From: Prevotellaceae bacterium UBA3627
GTDB lineage: Bacteria; Bacteroidota; Bacteroidia; Bacteroidales; Bacteroidaceae
Reading direction: 5' to 3'
Length of the DNA stretch: 9,490 bases
Assembly: GCA_002373375.1 (NCBI GenBank)
Contig: DFLE01000054.1
Coordinates: 1 to 9,490 of the forward strand
Below, one piece after another: positions 1 to 6,142 of the stretch. The notes below the pieces were generated by a model that had not been told where the DNA came from, did not search any database, and worked only from the letters and a program-made list of their open reading frames with translations. Positions within the stretch are counted from its first letter, which is position 1; each line of letters opens with the position of its first letter. A program made the position numbers and the translations under genes.

Positions 1-146
1 CCGAGCGCGAGAAGGCCATTGCCTACCACGACACCGTGGAGCCGCTGATGGATCAGATACGTTACCACATCGACAAACTTGAGGCCAAGGTGGACGATGA
101 GGTATGGACTCTGCCTAAGTATCGCGAGATGCTGTTTATAAGATAA
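1..146 (+). CDS. glnN: Glutamine synthetase type III, C-terminal fragment
   Basis: This is the last 47 codons of an open frame that enters from the left edge (first whole codon at 3) and stops with TAA at 144-146. The peptide includes IRYHIDKLEAKVDDEVWTLP followed by KYREMLFIR. That matches the conserved C-terminus of the GSIII glutamine synthetases of Bacteroides and Prevotella as I know it: an RYHxDKLE helix, a VDDExWxLPKYRE stretch and a terminal LFxR. The enzyme makes glutamine from glutamate, ammonia and ATP in the cytoplasm; GSIII enzymes are large, about 700 residues or more. The catalytic part lies outside the window, so activity cannot be judged. Two intrinsic terminators follow 50 to 145 nt downstream, so the gene probably ends its transcription unit here. 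Identification rests only on this tail. Confidence 0.8.
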   Translation, partial: EREKAIAYHDTVEPLMDQIRYHIDKLEAKVDDEVWTLPKYREMLFIR

Positions 147-193
147 TTGTTTCATGGACAATCAACTTCTTTTATTGGTTGTTAAAGTTTATA

Positions 194-229
194 GGGTGTA
201 CCTGCCGTGAGGCGGTACACTCTTTTTTT
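194..229 (+). terminator. Intrinsic terminator, copy 1
   Basis: The stem is GTGTACC (196-202) pairing with GGTACAC (214-220). It is extended past a one-base bulge (T203) by GCC/GGC (204-206/211-213) and closed by a GTGA loop, a GNRA-type tetraloop. A run of seven T follows (223-229). It lies about 50 nt after the glnN stop and is the natural glnN terminator. A virtually identical second copy sits 94 nt downstream. Confidence 0.9.
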
Positions 230-284
230 GACTTCTGGAGCTCTCAGGCGTATAACAAGATGTAGAGACACACGAAATTGATGA
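222..284 (+). repeat. Leader repeat, copy 1 (orphan)
   Basis: About 60 nt starting at the T-run of terminator 1 and running through GACTTCTGGAG and AGGCGTATAACAAGATG to GAAATTGATGA. It matches 400-463 with about four substitutions and one T-run length difference. Copy 2 ends on the sigma-factor start codon. Copy 1 carries the equivalent ATG (281-283), but it opens only a seven-codon frame (MIGVYLP, stop 302-304) that runs into terminator 2. It looks like a stranded duplicate of the sigma gene's translation-initiation region. Confidence 0.85.
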
Positions 285-286
285 TA

Positions 287-322
287 GGGGTGTACCTGCC
301 GTGAGGCGGTACACTCTTTTTT
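287..322 (+). terminator. Intrinsic terminator, copy 2
   Basis: The hairpin is the same as copy 1: GTGTACC at 290-296, bulged T297, GCC/GGC, GTGA loop and GGTACAC at 308-314, followed by T6 (317-322). It lies just upstream of the sigma-gene promoter, so it should insulate that promoter from glnN read-through. Two identical terminators in a row imply a recent duplication or selection for a very tight stop. Confidence 0.88.
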
Positions 323-331
323 GTCATTCCT

Positions 332-362
332 TTTGTGGAAAGGAAATGAATGTGTAACTTTG
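332..362 (+). promoter_or_regulatory. Bacteroidetes-type promoter of the sigma-factor operon
   Basis: TTTG at 332-335, a 19-nt spacer, then TAACTTTG at 355-362, which fits the Bacteroidetes primary-sigma consensus TTTG-N19-TAnnTTTG. The expected transcription start is near 368, giving a leader of about 90 nt composed mainly of leader repeat copy 2. The korA promoter has the same spacing and the same TAACTTTG box. Confidence 0.8.
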
Positions 363-399
363 TATACAGACAACAAAACTTTTTAAGGTTATTACGGCT

Positions 400-463
400 C
401 TTTTTTTTGACTTCTGGAGTTTTCAGGCGTATAACAAGATGTAGAGGCACACGAAATTGATGA
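400..463 (+). repeat. Leader repeat, copy 2, overlapping the sigma-gene start
   Basis: Second copy of the 222-284 repeat, offset by 179 nt. It forms most of the expected 5' UTR of the sigma gene and includes its ATG (460-462). The T8 run at 401-408 corresponds to the T-tract of terminator 1, and the bases before it (TTACGGCTC) look like a worn remnant of the terminator's right arm. No Shine-Dalgarno sequence precedes the ATG. Confidence 0.85.
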
Positions 464-1017
464 CAAATGAGGAAACGGACATAGTGCGGCGGTGTAAGGA
501 AGGCGATAAGAATGCCTTCCGGTGGGTGGTGCAGACCTATCAGCGTATGCTGTTCTCACTTGGCGTGAAGATGCTTGCTGACGAGGAAGAGGCTAAGGAC
601 GCGGTGCAGGAGACCTTCATCCGCGCATGGCAGCACATAGGCCGTTATGACGAGCGCAGACCGCTTTCGACATGGCTCTACACCATAGCCACACGGCTGT
701 GTCTTGACCGCATCAGGCGCCGACGCTTTATCACGCACCTGCCCGGGGACGAGGACGCAATACGGCGCTTTGCCTCTGATAGCGACATCCACCGTGAGCT
801 GGAGTGCGGAGAGTGGGTCAAGATAGTGAGAGTGATGTCTGAGGGAATGAGTGAGAAGCAGCGACTGGTGTTCACCTTGTGCCAGTTGGAGGGACTGTCA
901 TCAGACGAGGTGGAACAGATAACGGGGCTGGATGCACGACAGGTGAAGAGCAACTTGTATGTGGCACGCCAGACGGTACGCAAAAGACTTAAATGTTTAG
1001 GTTATGAGGAAGATTGA
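460..1017 (+). CDS. ECF-type RNA polymerase sigma factor
   Basis: A 185-aa protein counted from ATG 460; a TTG three bases earlier also keeps the frame but is less likely to be used. The N-terminal half carries sigma region 2: an acidic helix (ADEEEAKDAVQETFIRAW), then the promoter-melting and -10-reading stretch (STWLYTIATRLCLDRIRRRR). The C-terminal third carries sigma region 4, with MSEKQRLVFTLCQLEGLSSD and the helix-turn-helix ITGLDARQVKSNLYVARQTV. Length and two-domain layout are those of extracytoplasmic-function sigma factors. Such proteins direct RNA polymerase to a small envelope-response regulon and are usually kept inactive by a membrane partner. The next gene, overlapping by 14 nt, is a membrane protein suited to that role. 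Its own promoter is of housekeeping type, so no autoregulation is evident. Confidence 0.93.
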   Translation: MTNEETDIVRRCKEGDKNAFRWVVQTYQRMLFSLGVKMLADEEEAKDAVQETFIRAWQHIGRYDERRPLSTWLYTIATRLCLDRIRRRRFITHLPGDEDAIRRFASDSDIHRELECGEWVKIVRVMSEGMSEKQRLVFTLCQLEGLSSDEVEQITGLDARQVKSNLYVARQTVRKRLKCLGYEED

Positions 1018-1678
1018 CGACATACTCAATGACTTGCAGGGACGGCAGCCCATAATAAAGGATGCTGATGAGATGACGGAAAGCATCATGGAACGTATCT
1101 TTGGAGTGGACGAATACGCTGACGAGGACGAGACCGTTAACAAAGACGAGACCGCTGACGGTAACGTTGACGAAAAGGCTACGCCCTTCCATATTATCAA
1201 AGGACTTTCGGGAATAAGGATGTTTGCCTCATCGCTCCTTGCGGCCGCAGCATGTGCGCTGCTGTTGTTCATACTCTCTAACAGAGGAGGGGACGGACCG
1301 GGACAGACGGCGACCGTGGCACGGCATACTACAGTGACGGATACTCTCTCCACACACTATATGGCAAACGCACACACTACGCAGACGGATGCGGCCGACA
1401 CCCGGGACAAGGCAGCCACGTCGCGTACTGTTGCGGGAAACACTTATGGGCAAAGACGCGTTGCCACCAAGCACAAAGCGCCATCGGCGGAGGTCACGCA
1501 GGCATACGATATCAGCCGCCAGACAGAGATGCTTGAGGCAAGCCTTGCCAGTGTCGGTGACAGTTGCTACATGGACTACATGGAAAGGGTAATCAGTGAG
1601 AATAGCCGCCTTCACGATGCCGTAAACGAGGTTACGGCTCTGGAGAGCGGAGCATCGTATTACGTAAAATCCTTTTAG
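1004..1678 (+). CDS. Single-pass membrane protein, putative anti-sigma factor or sigma-activity regulator
   Basis: A 224-aa protein. Its ATG (1004) lies inside the last codons of the sigma gene, whose TGA is at 1015-1017, so translation is probably coupled. Residues 1-72 are soluble and strongly acidic (a DEYADEDETVNKDETADG stretch near 37-53). Residues 73-92 form one hydrophobic helix (MFASSLLAAAACALLLFILS). Residues 93-224 are polar, rich in Thr and Ala, and presumably periplasmic, with one Cys (188). A small cytoplasmic domain, one membrane helix and a periplasmic domain directly after an ECF sigma gene is the usual anti-sigma layout. However, I see no zinc-binding HxxxCxxC motif and no FecR-type domain, so the role is inferred from position and topology. 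It could instead be an accessory membrane protein. I do not recognise the family with certainty. Confidence 0.75.
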   Translation: MRKIDDILNDLQGRQPIIKDADEMTESIMERIFGVDEYADEDETVNKDETADGNVDEKATPFHIIKGLSGIRMFASSLLAAAACALLLFILSNRGGDGPGQTATVARHTTVTDTLSTHYMANAHTTQTDAADTRDKAATSRTVAGNTYGQRRVATKHKAPSAEVTQAYDISRQTEMLEASLASVGDSCYMDYMERVISENSRLHDAVNEVTALESGASYYVKSF

Positions 1679-1706
1679 AACCCACCTTTAATTAAACAAG
1701 AGAAAC

Positions 1707-3680
1707 ATGAGACACGGAAAACAGATATTGCTTGCCGCCATCATGCTATGGTGCGCGACCATACAGGCAGAGACATTCACTGCTGCGGCCAACATGGACA
1801 AGGCGTTTGAGGCTTTCCTCACGTCTGGACAGTTACTAACCAAGGACACCCATTGGAGCCACGCCATGGAGCAGTGGCACTTCAAATTGGCTGCCGAGGG
1901 TGACAGCCTCAGTGAGCCGCAGGCCCTGACAAGGCTCAAGGAGGCATTTGCCGCCAGCATCGGCGAGGCCGACATGACCTATCAGTGCAACAAGGGCAAC
2001 TGCGAGCCGTGGCAACTGCAATATCACCGCAAAGATAATTTCTACTATGGCATATACGGACGATATGACATGGACTCATGCTACAACGTGCGCCTTCTGA
2101 CCCTTAACGACACCGACGGCCGGGCATACTACGGCATGAGGTGGAAGATTGAGCGGTTTACCGATGCTGAGGGCAAGCCTTGGTGTACGCTTGACGGTAT
2201 GCTGTTTAAGTTCAACAAGGGGGAGTGGACGCTGAAGGTGCAGATTAATGATGCGGAAACCGCATTAAGAAATTATAATGCGACCACACAGTCGGACGTA
2301 AGTGACCAGTGGAAATATGAATCCCTACGGGCACAGATGAGGAAGCTGAATGAGCTGTCGATGAATGGCAATGGGGTAAAAACAGACCTCTATATCTATA
2401 TGCTGAACAAACTGACGGAGAACTACGACGGTAAACTGACGCAGCAGCAATATGACAATATGATAAAGGAAATGCCAGTCCTCAACAAGCGTAAGATGAC
2501 ACCAGAGTCTAAGTATATGCTTGCAAGGGTAATGCGACGCTTAGAAAAGGCCGTGCGTCCTGTCATGATGCAGACGCACACTACGGTTGACACCGAGAGC
2601 GGTCCCTTCATCGACCCTGACAATGTGCGTATGCTTAAACTGGACTTTGACCTCGGCGACGCACCCGCGCCGCAGCTGACGGTGAACGTCAGCGGGACAT
2701 CAGTGGGCAGGGTCACCGCAAGTTCTTACGCGCCAGACATTTTCCGGTGCGCCGCGCTGCCAAAGAACGGCAGTTTCAAACTGAGTTTCATGGCGACTCA
2801 AAATCAGCCCTACACCCTCTGTGACAGGAGAGGCAACCGCCTGACTCTCTTTGCTGACACCGTGCCGGTACAGGTTGACCTCGTGGGGATGACCGTCAGC
2901 GGCTCGCCGCTCAATGAGCGTATGGCTGAGGTGCAGCGCAGGATGAAAGCCTTAGAGCCTGAAATGCTGAAATATGCCAGTCGTGCCGCCGATGGTGACT
3001 ACACTGTGATGGACACAGCAGGGTATCGCCGTTTGACGGAGCGCGCCCACAGGCTGAGGATGCAACTGATAGCGGAGAACAGCGATAACATCATCCCCGT
3101 ATGGCTGCTGACCTCCGACATCACATCAATGAGCGTATCAGACCTGGCACCATGCCTTGACTCATCATTGCCGTACGCCGACCATCCCATGATGCAGCCT
3201 ATAAGACAGTATTATAACGGACTACTGAAGCGGCAGCCGGGACGTATGTTTGCCGATGCCGTGTGTGTTGACACGTCTGGAGACAGTCATCATCTGAGTG
3301 AATACATAGGACATGGCGACTACGTGGTGCTGCAATTCTGGGAGGAGCGTGACTGGACCGCCCATAAGGGTTGCAAACACATGAAGAGCATGGCAAAGCG
3401 ACACAAGGGCAAGAACATACGTTTCATCGGTTTGTCGCTTGACGCTGACAAGCAAAGGTGGAAAAACTACGTGAGGAAACGCGACCTCTGCTACGAACAC
3501 CTCTCTGTGCCCACGCAAGAGGAGAAAGAGAGGTGGGCTATGGAAGCCACTACGGTATACGGCATAATGTCGCTGCCAGAGACCATCATCTTCGCTCCCG
3601 ACGGCACTATCATATCAGGAGGACTGGCTGCGGATGCCCTTGAGCAGTTCGTGGAAGCACTTCCACTGCTACAACAGTAA
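1707..3680 (+). CDS. Secreted DUF4369/thioredoxin-like protein with degenerate active site
   Basis: A 657-aa protein with a signal peptide (residues 1-21, RHGKQ then a hydrophobic core, likely cut after IQA), so it acts in the periplasm or at the outer membrane. Residues about 25-300 are unrecognised and rich in Trp, Tyr and Lys. Residues about 311-415 resemble the DUF4369 beta domain that precedes many Bacteroidetes TlpA-like proteins (FADTVPVQVDLVGMTVSGSP, then NERM). Residues about 510-657 are a thioredoxin/AhpC-like fold: PGRMFADAVCVDTSGD, VVLQFWEERDW, FIGLSLD and SLPETIIFAPDG with the cis-Pro at 624. The usual WCxxC is missing; the place holds WEERDWTAHKGCKHM with only Cys556. A normal disulfide-exchange role is therefore doubtful, and a binding or sensory role is possible. 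It starts 28 nt after the membrane-protein gene, with AAGAGAAAC before the ATG, and is probably co-transcribed. Confidence 0.85.
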   Translation: MRHGKQILLAAIMLWCATIQAETFTAAANMDKAFEAFLTSGQLLTKDTHWSHAMEQWHFKLAAEGDSLSEPQALTRLKEAFAASIGEADMTYQCNKGNCEPWQLQYHRKDNFYYGIYGRYDMDSCYNVRLLTLNDTDGRAYYGMRWKIERFTDAEGKPWCTLDGMLFKFNKGEWTLKVQINDAETALRNYNATTQSDVSDQWKYESLRAQMRKLNELSMNGNGVKTDLYIYMLNKLTENYDGKLTQQQYDNMIKEMPVLNKRKMTPESKYMLARVMRRLEKAVRPVMMQTHTTVDTESGPFIDPDNVRMLKLDFDLGDAPAPQLTVNVSGTSVGRVTASSYAPDIFRCAALPKNGSFKLSFMATQNQPYTLCDRRGNRLTLFADTVPVQVDLVGMTVSGSPLNERMAEVQRRMKALEPEMLKYASRAADGDYTVMDTAGYRRLTERAHRLRMQLIAENSDNIIPVWLLTSDITSMSVSDLAPCLDSSLPYADHPMMQPIRQYYNGLLKRQPGRMFADAVCVDTSGDSHHLSEYIGHGDYVVLQFWEERDWTAHKGCKHMKSMAKRHKGKNIRFIGLSLDADKQRWKNYVRKRDLCYEHLSVPTQEEKERWAMEATTVYGIMSLPETIIFAPDGTIISGGLAADALEQFVEALPLLQQ

Positions 3681-3686
3681 CCTTGC

Positions 3687-3696
3687 GGGGGGGGGG
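3687..3696. repeat. G10 homopolymer tract
   Basis: Ten consecutive G seven bases after the stop codon of the thioredoxin-like gene. It lies in the convergent intergenic region, so slippage would not alter either reading frame. It could be unstable in copying or sequencing, and its length may be an assembly error. Confidence 0.9.
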
Positions 3697-3713
3697 AGGT
3701 GTCATATGTAAAC

Positions 3714-3795
3714 AACGGATTTCACCGATTATACGGATTAACAGCCTGCTGATAATCAGCAATGACAATAATCCGTGTAATCGGTGAAATCCGTT
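3714..3795. repeat. 27-bp inverted repeat made of 9-nt units (possible MITE-like element)
   Basis: The left arm 3714-3740 and right arm 3769-3795 are reverse complements over 27 nt with one mismatch. Each arm is three 9-nt units. Left: ACGGATTTC, ACCGATTAT, ACGGATTAA. Right: TAATCCGTG, TAATCGGTG, AAATCCGTT. The 28-nt centre contains a small hairpin, TGCTGA-TAA-TCAGCA (3747-3761). It lies between convergent genes and could fold into a strong hairpin that blocks transcription from both sides, but it has no T-tract. The same unit type, in the same opposed orientation, flanks the GxxExxY gene near the right end of the window. Confidence 0.9.
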
Positions 3796-3800
3796 ATAGA

Positions 3801-3821
3801 GATAATCCTGCGTGGATTATC
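3801..3821. terminator. Short hairpin after the ATPase gene, possible terminator
   Basis: GATAATCC (3801-3808) pairs with GGATTATC (3814-3821) over a 5-nt loop. It lies 13 nt beyond the minus-strand stop codon of the ATPase gene, where a terminator would be expected. No T-run follows on the minus strand, so intrinsic termination is uncertain; it may instead protect the mRNA 3' end. Confidence 0.45.
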
Positions 3822-3834
3822 AGAAGTTATCAAT

Positions 3835-5373
3835 CTACTTCACCAGGTTGCCCAGTATGTCACGGGTGATGGTGCGTGTCACAGAGCTGGTGGCGTTCTT
3901 CGCCATGCGGCCGGTGAGTGAACCGCTGCTCTTGGACTTCTTGCCCGTTATCTTGTCGCTGACGTAGGTGCCGAGCATGGCTGCCAGCGTTCCCGTTATG
4001 GCGGTGATGATACCCTTCCATATCTTCTTCATCAGTCCGGGCTTCTCCTTGCCTGCCTTGCCATTGCTCTCGTTCTCGGCTTCGTTCTCCTCAGCCTCGG
4101 CTATCAGTTGCTCAAAGGCACTCTCACGGTCAACAGGGGTGTCATACTTGCCCTTTATGCTGCTCCGCTGTATGATGTCTGAGCGCTGAGCCTCTGTCAC
4201 TGCTCCTATCTGACTGAGTGGGAACAGTATCTTGGCTCTCTCAACCACCGTAGGCGCACCTTTCTCGTCAAGGAAGCTCACCAGCGCCTCACCCGTCTCC
4301 AGGTTCATGATGGCCTCGTCGGTCTTGAAGTCAGGGTTGGCCCTGAAGGTGTCGGCGGCGGTCTTCACTGCCTTCTGGTCCTTCGGGGTGTAGGCGCGCA
4401 GGGCATGCTGCACGCGGTTGCCCAGCTGTCCGAGGATGTTCTCAGGAATGTCCGTAGGCAGCTGAGATATGAAGTATATGCCCACGCCCTTGGAGCGTAT
4501 CAGGCGTATTACCTGTTCTATCTTGTCGAGCAGTGCCTTGCTGGTACCGTCAAAGAGCATGTGTGCCTCGTCAAAGAAGAATACCAGCTTTGGCTTCTCC
4601 ATGTCACCCACCTCTGGAAGGGTGGAGTAGAGCTCGCTGAGCAGCCACAGCAGGAAGGTGGAGTAGAGCTTTGGTTGCATCATCAGCTTGTCGGCGGCCA
4701 GTACGCTCATCACACCCTTGCCGCCCTCACACTGCATGAGGTCGTTGATGTCAAACGACGGCTCGCCGAAGAACTTGTCCGCTCCCTGGTTCTCCAGTTG
4801 CAGCAGTGCCCTCTGTATGGCTCCCACCGTCTGTGTTGATATGTTGCCGTAGGTGGTGGTGTACTCCTTTGCGTGCTTTGACACCCAGTCGAGCATGGCG
4901 CGCAGGTCTTTCAGGTCGAGCAGCAGCAGTCCGCGGTCATCGGCTATGCGGAACACGATGTTCAGCACACCGTCCTGCGTCTCGTTCAGTCCCATGAGGC
5001 GTGACAGCAGCTGCGGTCCCATCTGTGATATGGTGGCACGCATGGGGTGTCCCTGCTCACCAAACACGTCATAGAATCTCACCGGGCATGGCTGGAACTC
5101 AGGGTTCTCTATGCCAAACTCAGGCATACGTTTCTCTATAAACGAGTTCATCTGTCCTGCCTGTGATATACCGCTGAGGTCGCCCTTCATATCGGCCATG
5201 AAACAAGGCACGCCGTCCTGACAGAATGTCTCGGCCATCACTTGCAGAGTCACCGTCTTACCAGTACCGGTAGCGCCGGCAATAAGTCCGTGACGGTTAG
5301 CCATCTTTCCTAATATTGACAATGCCCCGTTCTCTGAATGGGCAATGTATAATCCGCGTTCTTTGTCGTACAT
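3835..5373 (-). CDS. HerA-like (DUF853) P-loop ATPase
   Basis: A 512-aa cytoplasmic protein. Walker A is GATGTGKT (residues 33-40), in the family context HGLIAGATGTGKTVTLQVMA. The next strand reads FMADMKGDLSGISQAG. Walker B is KLVFFFDEAHMLF with DEAH at 268-271, followed by GVGIYFISQLPTDIPENILG and NRVQHALRAYTPKDQKAV. These motifs and the length match the DUF853/YjgR branch of the HerA/FtsK superfamily. Its members are hexameric-type ATPases annotated as DNA helicases or translocases, but the cellular role is unknown. After an acidic linker (about 430-445), the C-terminus has a hydrophobic stretch (IITAITGTLAAMLGTYV, about 453-469) and a basic end closing with the family-like RDILGNLVK. No NurA-like nuclease gene is adjacent, so a HerA-NurA end-resection pair is not supported here. 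It appears to be a single-gene unit. Confidence 0.9.
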   Translation of the reverse strand: MYDKERGLYIAHSENGALSILGKMANRHGLIAGATGTGKTVTLQVMAETFCQDGVPCFMADMKGDLSGISQAGQMNSFIEKRMPEFGIENPEFQPCPVRFYDVFGEQGHPMRATISQMGPQLLSRLMGLNETQDGVLNIVFRIADDRGLLLLDLKDLRAMLDWVSKHAKEYTTTYGNISTQTVGAIQRALLQLENQGADKFFGEPSFDINDLMQCEGGKGVMSVLAADKLMMQPKLYSTFLLWLLSELYSTLPEVGDMEKPKLVFFFDEAHMLFDGTSKALLDKIEQVIRLIRSKGVGIYFISQLPTDIPENILGQLGNRVQHALRAYTPKDQKAVKTAADTFRANPDFKTDEAIMNLETGEALVSFLDEKGAPTVVERAKILFPLSQIGAVTEAQRSDIIQRSSIKGKYDTPVDRESAFEQLIAEAEENEAENESNGKAGKEKPGLMKKIWKGIITAITGTLAAMLGTYVSDKITGKKSKSSGSLTGRMAKNATSSVTRTITRDILGNLVK

Positions 5374-5380
5374 GATTATT

Positions 5381-5572
5381 TAGTGTTAGTTAAGTTTCGC
5401 TTGTACTCAACTTCTTAGTCTTCAGGAGTAAAGAAGTAAAGGAGTTAAGACATTACCCTGGCTATTTGCTGTTTATTGACGAACCGAGGCTCATGCTGAG
5501 GTATTCTGTATTGTCTTAACTACTTAACTACTGTCTACTTGACTACTTCAGAAAGTTGAGTAGTGTTAGTTA
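5381..5572 (-). promoter_or_regulatory. Structured leader or repeat element upstream of the ATPase gene
   Basis: The roughly 220-nt leader of the ATPase gene holds nested complementarity. TACTCAACTT (5404-5413) pairs with AAGTTGAGTA (5553-5562). AGTTAAGACA (5443-5452) pairs with the TGTCTTAACT at about 5512-5521. ACTTCTT (5410-5416) can alternatively pair with AAGAAGT (5431-5437). A 12-nt direct repeat, TAGTGTTAGTTA, bounds it at 5381-5392 and 5561-5572, and CTTAACTA occurs twice in tandem at 5515-5530. This could be a regulatory RNA structure or an inserted repeat element with short direct repeats at its ends. I recognise no known riboswitch. Confidence 0.5.
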
Positions 5573-5597
5573 TTGTTTTAGGTGGGTTAATGTGCTA

Positions 5598-5629
5598 CAA
5601 AGATATAAAATTAAATTTAATCAACCAAA
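5598..5629 (-). promoter_or_regulatory. Promoter of the ATPase gene
   Basis: On the minus strand, TTTG (5629-5626), a 20-nt spacer and TATCTTTG (5605-5598) fit TTTG-N19/20-TAnnTTTG. Transcription would start near 5592 and give a 5' UTR of about 220 nt ahead of ATG 5373, covering the structured element. Confidence 0.7.
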
Positions 5630-5663
5630 TAAATAATAAGTTTTACTCAACTTTGCTCAGCCA

Positions 5664-6134
5664 TTACCAGTCATCTGTAATGTCCTCATCCTCATCTTCG
5701 TTCTCCTCCTCCTGGGCGTCCTCATAGTCGGCCCATCCTTCAATGTAGCCTTCATCATACCCGTCCTCATATCCCTTCTTGTATCTCTTACTGTAAGAGC
5801 CCTGGTATTTGTTGGAGTCATCATAGTTGTGGGCATGACTGAATCCTATCTTGCCATCGCTCTTGCCTTGTTCAAACCCTTCGTCATACCCTTTGCGGTA
5901 AGCCTCGTCAGTGGGCCTTTCTTTGTCTTTTCTTTGTTGATTGTACACAGCTTTGCCATAAGGAGAAGTCAGAAGAGTGTCTGCAGTATCCTGTGACTGG
6001 AAAGTGTCAGCAGGGGCACCGTCTGAAGATACGTTACCATAGTATATGGCAGCGACAATCGCAATACCGATTATACTGTAAAGGCATCCGCAGCCCCATT
6101 TCCTGTATTTCTCCATACCGTTGTCTTTCATCAT
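5664..6134 (-). CDS. Small membrane-anchored protein with GX3 repeats and acidic tail
   Basis: A 156-aa protein. A short basic N-terminus with Cys15 and Cys17 precedes one membrane helix (residues about 18-33, LYSIIGIAIVAAIYYG). The rest is polar. Glycine recurs every fourth residue in two blocks: G82, 86, 90, 94 (AYRKGYDEGFEQGKSDG) and G121, 125, 129, 133 (YKKGYEDGYDEGYIEGWADY). This resembles the GX3 pattern of Yae1/Lto1 proteins and the GxxxG stretch of FliH, where it forms tightly packed helices. The tail is very acidic (about 138-155). No enzymatic motif is visible. The first ATG lies only about three bases from the predicted transcription start, so Met7 (ATG 6116-6114), giving 150 aa, is a serious alternative start. 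It has its own promoter and no operon partner. Function is unknown; a scaffold or interaction role is a guess. Confidence 0.8.
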   Translation of the reverse strand: MMKDNGMEKYRKWGCGCLYSIIGIAIVAAIYYGNVSSDGAPADTFQSQDTADTLLTSPYGKAVYNQQRKDKERPTDEAYRKGYDEGFEQGKSDGKIGFSHAHNYDDSNKYQGSYSKRYKKGYEDGYDEGYIEGWADYEDAQEEENEDEDEDITDDW

Positions 6135-6142
6135 GCTTAATG

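Noticed and set aside
182..450. Two minus-strand open frames of 64 and 68 codons in the glnN-sigma spacer
   Set aside because: They share peptide segments only because they cross the duplicated terminator and leader repeats, and they would be translated through terminator hairpins.
3714..3795. Bidirectional intrinsic terminator
   Set aside because: The hairpin is strong, but neither side is followed by a T-tract, and the 9-nt periodic make-up fits a repeat element better. Some terminating effect remains possible.
4405..4839. 144-codon plus-strand open frame opposite the ATPase gene
   Set aside because: It is antisense to the conserved Walker B region of a clearly real gene; the open frame follows from that gene's codon use.
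3835..5373. HerA-NurA DNA-end processing or antiphage HerA system
   Set aside because: No NurA, SIR2 or other nuclease partner lies next to the ATPase, and the protein has the stand-alone DUF853 layout.
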